Source of the DNA: Selenomonas dianae
Lineage (GTDB): Bacteria > Bacillota > Negativicutes > Selenomonadales > Selenomonadaceae
Assembly: GCF_030644225.1 (NCBI RefSeq)
Contig: NZ_CP128650.1
Coordinates: 2,160,001-2,224,000 of the forward strand
DNA: 64,000 nt
Direction of reading: 5' to 3'
The stretch's first letter is position 1. Every line of letters begins with the position of its first letter. A program made the translations under genes and the position numbers. A model generated the notes under the pieces. It was not told the origin of the DNA, made no database searches, and saw only the letters and a program-made list of their open reading frames with translations. Positions 1 through 10,800 of the stretch are shown here, in pieces.

Positions 1-1959
1 AAAGCGTGCGCCATTCGCGAGCGCGAGATTCAGCTCCTTCGGCGTGATCCTGTATGTGCTGCCGATGAGGTCATAGCCGAACGCATCACTGTAGATGCCG
101 CTCGCATCGCGTGTACCGACATTCTTCTCAAGGGCAGTATCCGAAAGAATGTGCGCGTCCCCGTCCCCGAATGTTTTGCCGTCATAGACTTTCGCAAGGC
201 GCTTCGTGCCCTTCATCAGTGCCGTGAGCATGGGCGTGGTCTTGCCCTCGTAGATGCGCCACGGCGTTCCCTTGCCGCCCTCGGTGGCGACGAGGGCGGT
301 GCCGTTCGCGTCCTTCCAGTCCGTGTATGTCGCCGCCAGCTTCATATCCGCCTCGGCAGCAAATTTGACATCCGTCGTCACGTCAGCCCCATTGCTCGAT
401 GCGCCGACTGCCTGCCCTGCGCTGCCCGACTTCCATACGGCATGGCGAATGCTGCCGCCGAGCGCCTGCCCCACAATGCCGCCGACCTTCTGATTCCCTG
501 TGACCGTCCCCGTATTCCATGCATGCTGAAGGGTACTGTCATCTATCGCCCCCACAATGCCGCCGACCAGCTTACTCCCTGTGATAGTGCCCGTATTGCA
601 GACATTCTGAATCTTAGCAGCCTCACTTGCATATCCCACAACACCGCCGGCGATCTGATCTGTCCCGCTGACTGCGCCCGTATTGCAGACATTCTGAATC
701 TTAGCAGCCTCACTTGCATATCCCACAATGCCGCCGACGACCTGATCTCCATTGACCCTGCCGGCGTATGAGACGTTCCGAATCTCAGTGTCGTCCGCCC
801 GTCCCACAATGCCGCCGACCACATAGTTCCCCTTCACATTGCCGTCCACGAGGGAGAGATTCTCAATGCGTGCCCCGCTGGCATAGCCAAACAGCCCTTG
901 AAAATTCTCATGCGGACGATTGATATACAGCCCCCGCAGCGCGTGCCCCGCGCCGTCGAATCGTCCCGTAAATTGCGTGCTAAAATTTTCTCCAATCGGA
1001 AGGAAGCCCTCTATGCCATACACAGTACTGTTCCATGTATTTGTGACACCTGCGTCGATGTCGCCCGCGAGGATGTATCTGCCATCCAGCTTCGCATTCA
1101 TATTCTGCAGGTCGTAGACGGTATGCACGCGCATATAGTCATAGTCCGTATGCGCCGTGCCGCCGAGGTTCGCTACATCCCATCCGCGCGATTTTGCAGA
1201 TGCCTTGTGATGGTCGGCATTCGTGCTCGCGTAGTCGAAAACCTGATACGGCGTCGCTGCGCCGTTCACGTCGATGTTCTCCGTCGTTTTATGCCCGACA
1301 TCGTAGCCGATGTGCGGGGTGTTTTCACTGCGGATGGTGACCGCGTTGCCCGTGAGCGCCGTGCCGTCTGTGTTCTGTATGTCATCCGTATTGAGGACTT
1401 TGACGTTCTTGCCCTCGATGTAGAGTTTGCTCGCCTGCACCGTGCCAAGGTTCAGCACATTGCCGTACTGTGTGCTCGCTGAGAGTGGACTATTACCCCC
1501 CCATGATGTACCCGCCGCGCTTGCAACAGCGTCGACATTCGCCGTCGAGAGGTAGAGCGCACCCGTATTGACCTCGGAGCCTTTGGCGAAGAGGATGCCG
1601 TGCGGATTCACGAGATAGACGTTCCTGCCGCCCTCGATTGTGCCGTAGATGTTCGATGCGCCCTCGCCCGTGACGAGGTTCAGATAGTCGCGCTCCTGAT
1701 TGCCGCCGTCAAAGCGTACCTTCTCGCCCGAGTCGATGGAGAAGTCCTCCCAGCGGAGCACATTGTGCTCGGTCTTGCCCGTGATGTCCATAGTTGTGCC
1801 GCTCGTGGAGATATTCGCCTCCCCCGCATTTGTCGCGGCGTGTGCGCCCTCGATGGGCAGCGCGTACGCGTGCGGCACGGCAAACGGCGCGGCGATACTC
1901 CCCGCAACGAGCGCACAGAGGAGTGTGCGGCGCAGATGTGCATTTGATGAGGCTTTCAT
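1..1959 (-). CDS. Filamentous haemagglutinin-type exoprotein (TpsA-like), 5' part only
   Basis: The gene runs off the left edge; 653 codons are visible. It starts at the ATG at 1959, behind an AAAGGAAG ribosome-binding site. Residues 1-31 look like a signal peptide (RR, hydrophobic core, AYA). Residues of roughly 40-170 match the haemagglutination-activity/TPS domain, with NVYLVNPHGILF as its hallmark. GLUG-type repeats (GLFGYAS, VVGGIVG, LVGGIVG) follow over about residues 310-470, then a VYDGKTFGDGD stretch typical of MBG/YDG domains of large adhesins. Known family role: secretion through an outer-membrane TpsB partner, then adhesion or binding. No TpsB gene is visible here. Family call is sure; the ligand is unknown. 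Confidence 0.85.
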   Translation of the reverse strand, partial: MKASSNAHLRRTLLCALVAGSIAAPFAVPHAYALPIEGAHAATNAGEANISTSGTTMDITGKTEHNVLRWEDFSIDSGEKVRFDGGNQERDYLNLVTGEGASNIYGTIEGGRNVYLVNPHGILFAKGSEVNTGALYLSTANVDAVASAAGTSWGGNSPLSASTQYGNVLNLGTVQASKLYIEGKNVKVLNTDDIQNTDGTALTGNAVTIRSENTPHIGYDVGHKTTENIDVNGAATPYQVFDYASTNADHHKASAKSRGWDVANLGGTAHTDYDYMRVHTVYDLQNMNAKLDGRYILAGDIDAGVTNTWNSTVYGIEGFLPIGENFSTQFTGRFDGAGHALRGLYINRPHENFQGLFGYASGARIENLSLVDGNVKGNYVVGGIVGRADDTEIRNVSYAGRVNGDQVVGGIVGYASEAAKIQNVCNTGAVSGTDQIAGGVVGYASEAAKIQNVCNTGTITGSKLVGGIVGAIDDSTLQHAWNTGTVTGNQKVGGIVGQALGGSIRHAVWKSGSAGQAVGASSNGADVTTDVKFAAEADMKLAATYTDWKDANGTALVATEGGKGTPWRIYEGKTTPMLTALMKGTKRLAKVYDGKTFGDGDAHILSDTALEKNVGTRDASGIYSDAFGYDLIGSTYRITPKELNLALANGARF
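589..728 (-). repeat. Exact 53-bp direct repeat inside the GLUG region
   Basis: Positions 589-641 and 676-728 are identical and lie 87 bp apart, that is 29 codons, so the repeat keeps frame. It encodes two copies of a VGYASEAAKIQNVCNTG unit. Recent slippage or unequal exchange would explain such identity. Confidence 0.9.
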
Positions 1960-2006
1960 ATTGCGACTTCCTTTCTCTATCCGAACCGATCATATTCCGT
2001 TGGTTC

Positions 2007-2174
2007 TAAGGAAGCACTGATAAATTCAGCACCGCCATCTTGACGCATCTTTTTTGCCCGCACTGTGTCGGCAAATCCTCCACATAGCTTTGGCTATGCG
2101 TCCGGTTTGCCTTCTTGTTCGGACGAAAAAATCTACGCCAATCTGACGGACTTCATTTTATCAGCGATTCCCTA
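2007..2174. repeat. MITE-like repeat, copy A (168 bp)
   Basis: The left end reads TA-AGGAAGCACTGATAAAT. The right end, reverse-complemented, reads TA-GGGAATCGCTGATAAAAT, so the ends are inverted repeats flanked by TA. The centre is an imperfect palindrome around CATAGC-TTTG-GCTATG inside GGCAAA...TTTGCC. The same sequence recurs at 13028, 46939 and 50804. It has no coding capacity, so it would need a transposase in trans. Confidence 0.8.
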
Positions 2175-2291
2175 AGTGTTTTCTTATATTATAGCATTTT
2201 TATGGATGTATCACACAAAATTGCAGAAAGTGACGATAACATACACGAAAGTGATGTGTTTCATCGCGTCGCAGAATCGAGAATGCATTGC

Positions 2292-2341
2292 AACAGGGGA
2301 TGCTGCACGAGTCAAAACGACTTCGCGCAACATCCCCTGTT
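2292..2341. terminator. Strong hairpin downstream of the beta-glucosidase gene
   Basis: AACAGGGGATG at 2292-2302 pairs with CATCCCCTGTT at 2331-2341, and the stem continues imperfectly inward to a TTTT/AAAA loop. It lies about 30 bp beyond the stop codon at 2370. No clear T-run follows on the minus strand, so terminator activity is likely but not certain. Confidence 0.55.
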
Positions 2342-2369
2342 TGTGTTGGCGCTCCAAGAGTCTGTATTC

Positions 2370-3845
<1,476 letters not shown>

Positions 3846-4151
3846 TTACGCAAGCTCGATGCCGTTGTCCTGCGCGAGTTTGCGGATGATCGGCACGGGA
3901 AGCTCCGCCGCCTTTGCCGCCGTCTCAAGGTCGATTCCCCCGCGCAGACAGTTCATCGCAACGCGGATCACGCCCTGCTTGCGCCCACGGAACTCACCTT
4001 CGCTGATGCCCTCCGCCTTGCCGGCCTCTTTTCCTTTCTCCCATGCCGCCATAAGATCCGCCTCGTAGCTCGCACGCATCGCCTCCACGCGCTGCGCACT
4101 CATCGAACGGGCAAACTCCTCGACATTGACTTCGCTCATTGATGCATACAC
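3846..4151 (-). CDS. Short protein like the C-terminus of Rpn-family nucleases
   Basis: A 101-residue reading frame, mostly charged helix, with a glycine/charged run (EKGKEAGKAEGISEGEFRG) followed by a small helical region (LETAAKAAELPVPIIRKLA). This is the layout of the tail of Rpn/PDDEXK 'transposase' family proteins, without the nuclease domain. The next gene upstream on the same strand is a complete family member, so this looks like a leftover 3' end or a stand-alone accessory. Two starts are possible, ATG 4151 and ATG 4139; AGGAAAG favours 4151. Function unknown. Confidence 0.5.
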   Translation of the reverse strand: MYASMSEVNVEEFARSMSAQRVEAMRASYEADLMAAWEKGKEAGKAEGISEGEFRGRKQGVIRVAMNCLRGGIDLETAAKAAELPVPIIRKLAQDNGIELA

Positions 4152-4202
4152 CCTTTCTTTCCTCTCAATTCTTTTCCATTATAAAAAAATCTTGCGAATC
4201 GG

Positions 4203-5087
4203 TCAAATCACACGATGCGTTTCGCCCTGCTCGGGAGCAGTCTCCTGCAGTGCCAAAATCTCTGCGCGTGTCATTCCGCTCGACTGCTCAATCACGTTAA
4301 TGGGGACGTTCAGCGCGAGCAGCGAGCGTGCCATATCGAGTACGCCCTCACGCCGGCCCTCTCGCAGTCCCTCTCGCCGTCCCTCTCGCCGTCCTGCTTC
4401 CAGCCCATCCCTATGATATTGTTGGTATTGCATATAGAGTGTCATATACTCCCGCCTCGCTTCCTTTTGTATCTTCACCCGCTCGACTTCTTTTGCCAGA
4501 GCTTCCGCAAACTGCCCCTGCACTGCCTTGCCATTGACATAGCGCAGGAATCCCTCAAGGTCTGCGTCGACAGCACCTTTCAGCCCCTTTGCATTGAGAA
4601 AAATCTTCGTTGCTCCATCGCCGAGCTCCAACTCCGGCAGCTCGACGCAGGTATGCCGAAACGTATAGACGCGCTGCTCCAATCCGAACAGATCAAACGT
4701 ACAGACAAAGATGATGTACGTCTGCCTCAACTGATCGTAATAAACCCCTTTTCCAATGAGATCCATATCGATCATCGCCTGATAGTAGCGCGTGCGCTTC
4801 GCGAGCGCCCCGTCTACGCCCTTTGCCGTCTGCATTTCGATGTTGTAGACCGTCCCTGCCTCGTCCTCAACATACACATCGAGGCGGACAGCCTTACTGT
4901 CAAGACGCAGATCAATCGTCTTTTCCGTGTGCGGGTACGAGATGTCACGAATCTTGATATGAAGGATCCGCTCAATCAAACGCTTGCACAGCTCCTTGTT
5001 CTGCATCACGCGCAAAAAGATGAAATTATCTTGAATCGACAGTTCTTCCCAAGCACGGTTCGCACGTTCCTCAAAACTCAGTGCCAT
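4203..5087 (-). CDS. Rpn family recombination-promoting nuclease/putative transposase (PDDEXK)
   Basis: A 294-residue protein starting at ATG 5087, five bases after AGGAGAA. An in-frame ATG at 5180 is less likely because it lies in the nar terminator region. The N-terminus (NRAWEELSIQDNFIFLRVM) and the nuclease core (RLDVYVEDEAGTVYNIEMQ) carry the D...ExQ pattern of the PDDEXK_2/TIGR01784 family. The C-terminal third holds in-frame GRREG-type repeats encoded by 12-bp tandem units near 4366-4400. Known family role: DNA endonucleases of the Rpn type, linked to recombination and, in some cases, phage defence. Target here is unknown. Confidence 0.8.
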   Translation of the reverse strand: MALSFEERANRAWEELSIQDNFIFLRVMQNKELCKRLIERILHIKIRDISYPHTEKTIDLRLDSKAVRLDVYVEDEAGTVYNIEMQTAKGVDGALAKRTRYYQAMIDMDLIGKGVYYDQLRQTYIIFVCTFDLFGLEQRVYTFRHTCVELPELELGDGATKIFLNAKGLKGAVDADLEGFLRYVNGKAVQGQFAEALAKEVERVKIQKEARREYMTLYMQYQQYHRDGLEAGRREGRREGLREGRREGVLDMARSLLALNVPINVIEQSSGMTRAEILALQETAPEQGETHRVI

Positions 5088-5148
5088 AGTGTTCTCCTTT
5101 CTCTCCCATTTTCTTTCTATTGTATCTTTTTTTTCCCTTTGATACAAG

Positions 5149-5173
5149 AAAAACCGTCCCCCGCAAGGGACGG
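5149..5173 (-). terminator. Rho-independent terminator after narI
   Basis: On the minus strand CCGTCCC pairs with GGGACGG across a short loop, followed by TTTTT. It lies 17 bp beyond the narI stop codon and closes the nar operon. Confidence 0.85.
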
Positions 5174-5189
5174 CTTCCAAAATATATCC

Positions 5190-5858
5190 TTATTTCTTCC
5201 GATAGATGATCGGGCTGCGCACGAGGTACTCGAACGGTGCGCTGAGGCAGTGGACAAGGCGCGTGAACGGGAAGAGGATCGCGACCGCCATCCACGAGAA
5301 CATATGGATGCGGAACATGAGCGGCACGTTCTCCATATAGTCGATCTCGGGGCTGAGCGCGAGAACCGAGCGGAACCACGGCGAGATGGTCTCGCGGTAG
5401 TCAAAACCGCCCTGCACGGCGTTCAGCGTCGTGGACGCGCAGCCCGTGAAAATCGCAAGGAAGAGGAACAAATAGAGCCACTTGTCCATTGTCGACGTGT
5501 TGACCGCCATGCGGTCTTTGCCAAAACGGCGGATGAGGAGCAGAATGAAGCCCCCGAAGAAGAGCACGCCTGCGGGCGCACCGCCGCCGAGCGCGATGAG
5601 ATGGTAGAGGTGCTCGTTGATGCCCGCCGCCTCGGTCATGAACTTCGGGATGAGCACGCCGATGACATGCCCGCCGAGTGCCATGACGAGGCCGAGGTGG
5701 AACATCGGCCCCGCTATTTTGAGGTCGCTCTTGGAGAGGAACTGACTGGACTTCGTCGTCCAGTTCCGCTCAAAGACGGTGTAGCGCACGATCGTCCCCA
5801 CGATGAGGAACGTGAACGCGATGTAGGGCAGGACGCCCCAAGCAAATTGTTTCATCAT
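5190..5858 (-). CDS. narI: Respiratory nitrate reductase gamma subunit (cytochrome b)
   Basis: A 222-residue integral membrane protein with about five hydrophobic spans, the usual NarI size. It holds two b haems and passes quinol electrons to NarH. Candidate haem histidines lie in the FHLGLVMALGGHVIG span (about 53-65) and near RIHMFSW and RLVHCLS toward the C-terminus. The start ATG 5858 overlaps the narJ stop by four bases, with GGGAGG five bases upstream. It is the last gene of the narGHJI operon. Confidence 0.95.
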   Translation of the reverse strand: MMKQFAWGVLPYIAFTFLIVGTIVRYTVFERNWTTKSSQFLSKSDLKIAGPMFHLGLVMALGGHVIGVLIPKFMTEAAGINEHLYHLIALGGGAPAGVLFFGGFILLLIRRFGKDRMAVNTSTMDKWLYLFLFLAIFTGCASTTLNAVQGGFDYRETISPWFRSVLALSPEIDYMENVPLMFRIHMFSWMAVAILFPFTRLVHCLSAPFEYLVRSPIIYRKK

Positions 5859-6385
5859 GCTGTCCTCCCTTCGAGCGCGGATGCCTCCGTGAGCACGACA
5901 TCGAGAAGAAATGCGTAGGGCAGCTTCGCCTCGATCAGACGGTCGCGCAGCAGCTCCAGTTTCGGACGCACCTCGGTGAGGATGTGCAGCGATTCACGCT
6001 CGGGTACTGCCGCCGCAAGCTCAAGGAGTGCGGGCAGATAGTCCGGCAGTTCGCGTTCGAGATCATAGCCCGCATCGAGGAAGAGCTGCTTGTAGCGCAG
6101 CAGTTCTTCCGCCTGCTTGCCGAAATCCGTGCGGTTGTGCGTCGTGAGGTAGAGGTTCGTGTTCTGCGAGAAGTCAAAGGCACGCACATAGGCATCCTCG
6201 AACTCCTGACGTTCGGTCTCGCCGATGTAGCCGAAGAACTCCTCGAATACCTCGCGCGACTGCGGACGCTCGACATCCGCGACCGCCGCCGCATGGGTGG
6301 GAACGCCCTCCCACCAATCCGCCGAGGGGTACTCGAACAGATAGGACGTGAGGAGGAGCGGGGTCTGTATGCGATTCGTCTCCAT
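5855..6385 (-). CDS. narJ: Nitrate reductase molybdenum cofactor assembly chaperone
   Basis: A 176-residue soluble protein of the NarJ/DmsD (TorD-like) chaperone family. It binds the NarG N-terminus and helps insert the molybdenum cofactor before membrane docking; it is not part of the final enzyme. FFGYIGETERQEFEDAYVRAFDFSQNTNLYLT is the family core (about 50-80). The ATG at 6385 shares its A with the narH TGA, so translation is coupled; a GTG at 6394 is a possible alternative start. Confidence 0.9.
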   Translation of the reverse strand: METNRIQTPLLLTSYLFEYPSADWWEGVPTHAAAVADVERPQSREVFEEFFGYIGETERQEFEDAYVRAFDFSQNTNLYLTTHNRTDFGKQAEELLRYKQLFLDAGYDLERELPDYLPALLELAAAVPERESLHILTEVRPKLELLRDRLIEAKLPYAFLLDVVLTEASALEGRTA

Positions 6386-7806
6386 CAGCAGCACCCCCCG
6401 GGGCAGGCATAGCCGACCGAGCCCTGCAGCTCACGCAGCTTGTCCTGTGTAACATCCTGCACCCCTGCGGGGATGTTGAAGCGGTCGCGGCGTTTGGCAA
6501 CGCCGAGGAGGCGGTACATCGCCTCATACGTCTCAATGTCGTGCATGAGGTTCGCCGGCAGTTCCTCACCCGTCTGCTTTGTACGCATGACGGCACGCAG
6601 TTCGAGCAGGACGCGCAGCACGCGCTCGATTGCAGCCTCATCCCCCGCCGTCAGCAGCTGCGCGAGGTAGGCGACAGGAATACGCATCTCCGCCGCCCCC
6701 GGGAAGAACACCTTCTCCTCGACGCGTCGTGCAATCGGGCTGAGGGGCGGCACGTACCAGACATTCGGCAGCGTGCGATACTCCGGATGGAGCGGAAACG
6801 CGAGCCGCCACTCGGCGATCAGCTTGTACGACGGCGAGTTCTGCGCCGCACGGATCCAGCGGTCGGGGATGCCCGCCGCCTGCGCCGCCGCAACGGTCGC
6901 GGGATCGTTCGGATCGCAGAGGGCATCGAGGTACGCGCTGTAGATGTCCTTCGGGTCGGGTGTGGATGCCGCCGCCTTGACCTTGTCCGCATCGTAGAGA
7001 ATGACGCCGATATAGCGCATACGCCCGACACAGCCGTCGCTGCACACGGTCGGCAGGCCGTTCTCAAGACGCGGGAAGCAGAACGTGCATTTTTCCGCCT
7101 TGTTCGTCTCCCAGTTGTAGTAGATTTTTTTATAGGGACACGACGGAACGCAGTGCCGCCAGCCGCGGCATCCGTCCTGCGAGATCAGCACCACGCCGTC
7201 CTCGTCGCGCTTGTAGATCGCACCCGAGGGGCACGCCGCCACGCACGCGGGGTTGAGGCAGTGGTTACACAGGCGCGGCAGATGCTTCATAAAGATGTCG
7301 TGGAACTCAAGCGTGATCTCCTGCCCCATCTTCGCGAGATTGTAGTCCTTGCGTGCGGACTGTCCGTCGGCGAGATCGTCCTCCCAGTTCGGCCCCCACT
7401 TGATCTCCATGCGCTTCTGCGTAATCAGTGAGCGCGGACGCGCGACGGGCTGATGGTTGCGCCGCTTCGTGTGAATCAGCGTTTCGTAGTCGTACGTCCA
7501 CGGCTCGTAGTAGTCGTCCATCTCGGGCTGCTGCGGATGGTAGAACAGCTTCGCCATGCGCGTCATCATGCCGCCCGTCTTGAGCGCGAGCGCACCGTCC
7601 CGCAGCTCCCAGCCGCCCTTCCACTTCTCCTGGTTCTCCCACTGCTTCGGATAGCCGATGCCGGGCTTCGTCTCGACGTTGTTGAAATACATATACTCTG
7701 CGCCGCGCCGGTTCGTCCAGACATTTTTGCAGAGGATGGAGCACGTGTGACAGCCAATGCACTTGTCCAGATTCATGACCATCGCAATCTGTGCTTTAAT
7801 CTTCAA
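6385..7806 (-). CDS. narH: Respiratory nitrate reductase beta subunit (Fe-S)
   Basis: A 473-residue iron-sulfur protein that carries electrons from NarI to NarG. Cysteine clusters are visible at CIGCHTCSILC near the N-terminus, CNHCLNPACVAACPSGAI and CRGWRHCVPSCPYKKI in the middle, and CTFCFPR further on. CRGWRHC has tryptophan at the cysteine position that distinguishes the 3Fe-4S cluster of NarH. The start is a TTG at 7806: GGAGG lies nine bases upstream and the protein then opens with the conserved MKIKAQIAMVMNLDKCIGC. It overlaps the narG stop by 11 bases. Confidence 0.95.
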   Translation of the reverse strand: MKIKAQIAMVMNLDKCIGCHTCSILCKNVWTNRRGAEYMYFNNVETKPGIGYPKQWENQEKWKGGWELRDGALALKTGGMMTRMAKLFYHPQQPEMDDYYEPWTYDYETLIHTKRRNHQPVARPRSLITQKRMEIKWGPNWEDDLADGQSARKDYNLAKMGQEITLEFHDIFMKHLPRLCNHCLNPACVAACPSGAIYKRDEDGVVLISQDGCRGWRHCVPSCPYKKIYYNWETNKAEKCTFCFPRLENGLPTVCSDGCVGRMRYIGVILYDADKVKAAASTPDPKDIYSAYLDALCDPNDPATVAAAQAAGIPDRWIRAAQNSPSYKLIAEWRLAFPLHPEYRTLPNVWYVPPLSPIARRVEEKVFFPGAAEMRIPVAYLAQLLTAGDEAAIERVLRVLLELRAVMRTKQTGEELPANLMHDIETYEAMYRLLGVAKRRDRFNIPAGVQDVTQDKLRELQGSVGYACPGGCC

Positions 7807-10800
7807 GCCAATCTACCTCCTCCATGCGCCGCACGACAACGTACGAGTCGCGCTGATTGCCCGTCGGGCCGTAGTAGTTGAAACCGTAGCTGAGCTGCCC
7901 GTAGCCGCCGATGAGGTGGGTGGGCTTGATGTGGATGTGCGTCGGCGTGTTGTGCGTACCCGCGCGCGTGCCCGAGATCTTCGAGCCCGGCACGTTGATG
8001 TGGCGGTCCTGCGCGTGGTGCATAAAGACACTGCCCTGCGGGAGGCGCGGCGAGACGACGACGCGCGAGGCGACGACACCGTTGCGGTTGTACAGCTCGA
8101 TCCAGTCGTTGTCCTTCACGCCGATCTCCGCCGCGTCCTTCTCGCTCATCCAGACGCTCTGTCCGCCGCGGAACATCGTGAGCATCTGCTGCGCATCGAA
8201 GTACATACTGTGCGTGCTCCACTTGTTATGGGGCGTGAGGTACTTCAGCGTAATTTCCTTCTGTGTGCCGTTCAGCGACTTGTTCATCGGGCGGAAGTCG
8301 AGAATCGGACGATAGATCGCCTGTGCCTCGCCAAACTCGCGCATGACCTCGTGATCCATGTAGAAATGCTGCCGTCCCGTCAGCGTGCGGAACGGAATGA
8401 GCTCCTCCACGTTGTTCGTAAAGGGAGTGTAGCGGCGGTTCTGGTTGCTGCCTGTAAACGTCGGTGCCGTGATGGTTTCACGCGGCTGCGCGATGACCTG
8501 ATCGTAGGTGAACCGCTCGTCCTCGCGATCCTTCGCGAGACGTACGAGGTTGTCGAGACCCGTGCGCTTTTCGACCGCCTCCCATGCGCGGACTGCCGTC
8601 CTGCCGCAGGTAGTCGGGGACATCCCGAGCACCGCATCAATCGCCTGCCGCGCCTCGTAGATGGAGGGGCAGCCGTAGGACACATAGTCCTTGTTCGTAA
8701 TCACGCCGTTGCGCCGGCGAACCTCCTCGTAGTCCTCCGCCGAGTCCCACGTATTGCCGTGGCTCGCCGTCTTGCCGCCCGCATTCGGGCCGAGCGCAAT
8801 CCACTTTTCGTAGAGCTTCGTGTAGTCAATCGTATTCGAGGCGATGTTCGGCATGGTCTTGCCGGGGATCGGCTCGCACTCGCCCTTGCTCCAGTCGCGC
8901 ACCACGCCGTCCGGCTGCGCCAGCTCCGCCTCGCTGTCGTGTCCGAGCGGGGTCGCGGCGATGTTCGTGTACGGCGTGAGCTTTGCGTCCTTTGCCACCT
9001 CAGACACCGCCTGTGCCAGTGTGCGGTAGATGTCCCAGTCCGTGCGCGACTCCCAGAGCGGATCGACTGCGGGCTGAAACGGATGGACAAACGGATGCAT
9101 ATCCGTCGAGGAAAGATCCGTTTTCTCGTACCATGTCGCCGTCGGCAGCACGATGTCGGAGTAGAGTGCGTTGCCCGCCATGCGGAAATCGAGGGCAACG
9201 AGCAGATCGAGCTTGCCCTCAAGCGCACCGCCCGGCTGCATGAGCTCCTCCTTCTCGCGCCACTTCACCTCCTGCGGGCGCGTCGCACAGTCCTCCTCCT
9301 GGAAAATGCTGTTCTCCGTGCCGAGGAGATACTTGAGGAAGTAATCGTTGCCCTTCGCGGACGAGCCGAGCAGGTTGCAGCGCCAGACAAAGAGGTTGCG
9401 CGGGAAATTCTCGGGAGCATCGGGATCCTCCCAAGCGAATTTGAGGCTCTTGTCCTTGAGACTTTTGACGATGTACTGCTTGATGCCGTCCGCACCCTCG
9501 AAGCCCGCCGCCTTTGCATCCGCCGCGATGTCGTTCGAGCCGCGGTTGAACGTCGGATAGGACGGCGCCCACCCGAGACGCGCCGCCATGACGGCATAGT
9601 CTGCCGCGTGGTTGTAACGCGCCGGCTCATTTGCCGCCGTAATCGCATCCGTCTGGATCTCGTCGCTGCGCCACTGGTCGGTCGCAAAGTAGTAGAACGA
9701 GGTGGAATTGAGCAGCTTCGGCGGACCCTGCCAGTCCGACCCGCTCATGATGCGCGCCCAGCCCTCGTTCGGGCGCAGCTTCTCCTGCCCGACGTAGTGC
9801 GCCCAGCCGCCGCCGTTGCGCCCCTCGCAGCCCGTGAAGAGCAGGAGGTTGATGATCGTGCGGTAGACCGCATCCGCGTGGAACCAGTGGTTGATGCCGC
9901 CGCCCATGATAATCATGGTTCTGCCGTTCGTCTTGATGGCGTTGTCCGCAATCTCGCGTGCCGTCTTGATGACGAGATCGGGCGAAATGCCCGTGTACTT
10001 CTCCTGCCATGCGGGCGTGTACGGCGTATCGTCCTCGTACGAGCCTGCGCTCTCGCCGCCGATGCCGCGATCGATCGCATAGTTTGCGAGCGTGAGGTCG
10101 TAGACCGTCGTCACGAGCACCTCGCCGTCCGCCGTCTTGACGCTGCGCACGGGAAGGGCACGCGTCAGCGTACGCTTGGCGCGGTCGTTGCCGAAGTACG
10201 GCAGCTCGACCTCCACCGTCCCCGTCTTGTCGTTCCAGACGGAGAGACGCGGGCAGATCTCCGCGCCCGTGTCGCGGTTCTCGGCGCGGATGTTCCACTT
10301 CTCCTGCGTCGACCAACGCTCGGCGAGCGTACCGTTCGGAATGACGATCTCCCCCGTCACATCGTCCACAACGTAGTAACGGAAATCGGAATGCTTTTCA
10401 TCGCGTCCCATGTCACGCGCAGAAAGCATACGCCCCGGGACATACGTGCCATCCTCGCGCTGCTCGATGCGCACGAGGAACGGGAAGTCCGTGTATTTGC
10501 GTGTGTATTCGAGAAAGAACGGTGTTGTCTTATCGACATAATATTCTTTGAGAATGACGTGTCCCATCGCCATCGCCATCGCCGAGTCGCTGCCCACCTT
10601 GAGCGGGATCCACGTATCGGCGAACATCGAGGACTCGGCATAGTCGGGCGCAATCGACACGACCTTTGTGCCTTTGTATCGAACTTCAGCCATGAAATGC
10701 GCGTCCGGCGTACGCGTAAGCGGCACGTTCGAGCCCCATGTGATGAGATAGCCCGCGTTGTACCAGTCGCTCGACTCGGGCACGTCCGTCTGCTCGCCCC

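Larger units (their letters stand above)
1960..2369. other. Intergenic region: exoprotein 5' end, MITE copy A, hairpin
   Basis: This 410-bp gap holds the exoprotein ribosome-binding site (about 1963-1975), MITE-like copy A (2007-2174), an AT-rich stretch, and the hairpin at 2292-2341 after the beta-glucosidase gene. I see no gene in it. Confidence 0.7.

Noticed and set aside
589-728. CRISPR-like short direct repeats
   Set aside because: Only two copies, period 87 bp, and the repeats encode GLUG units in frame; no cas genes.
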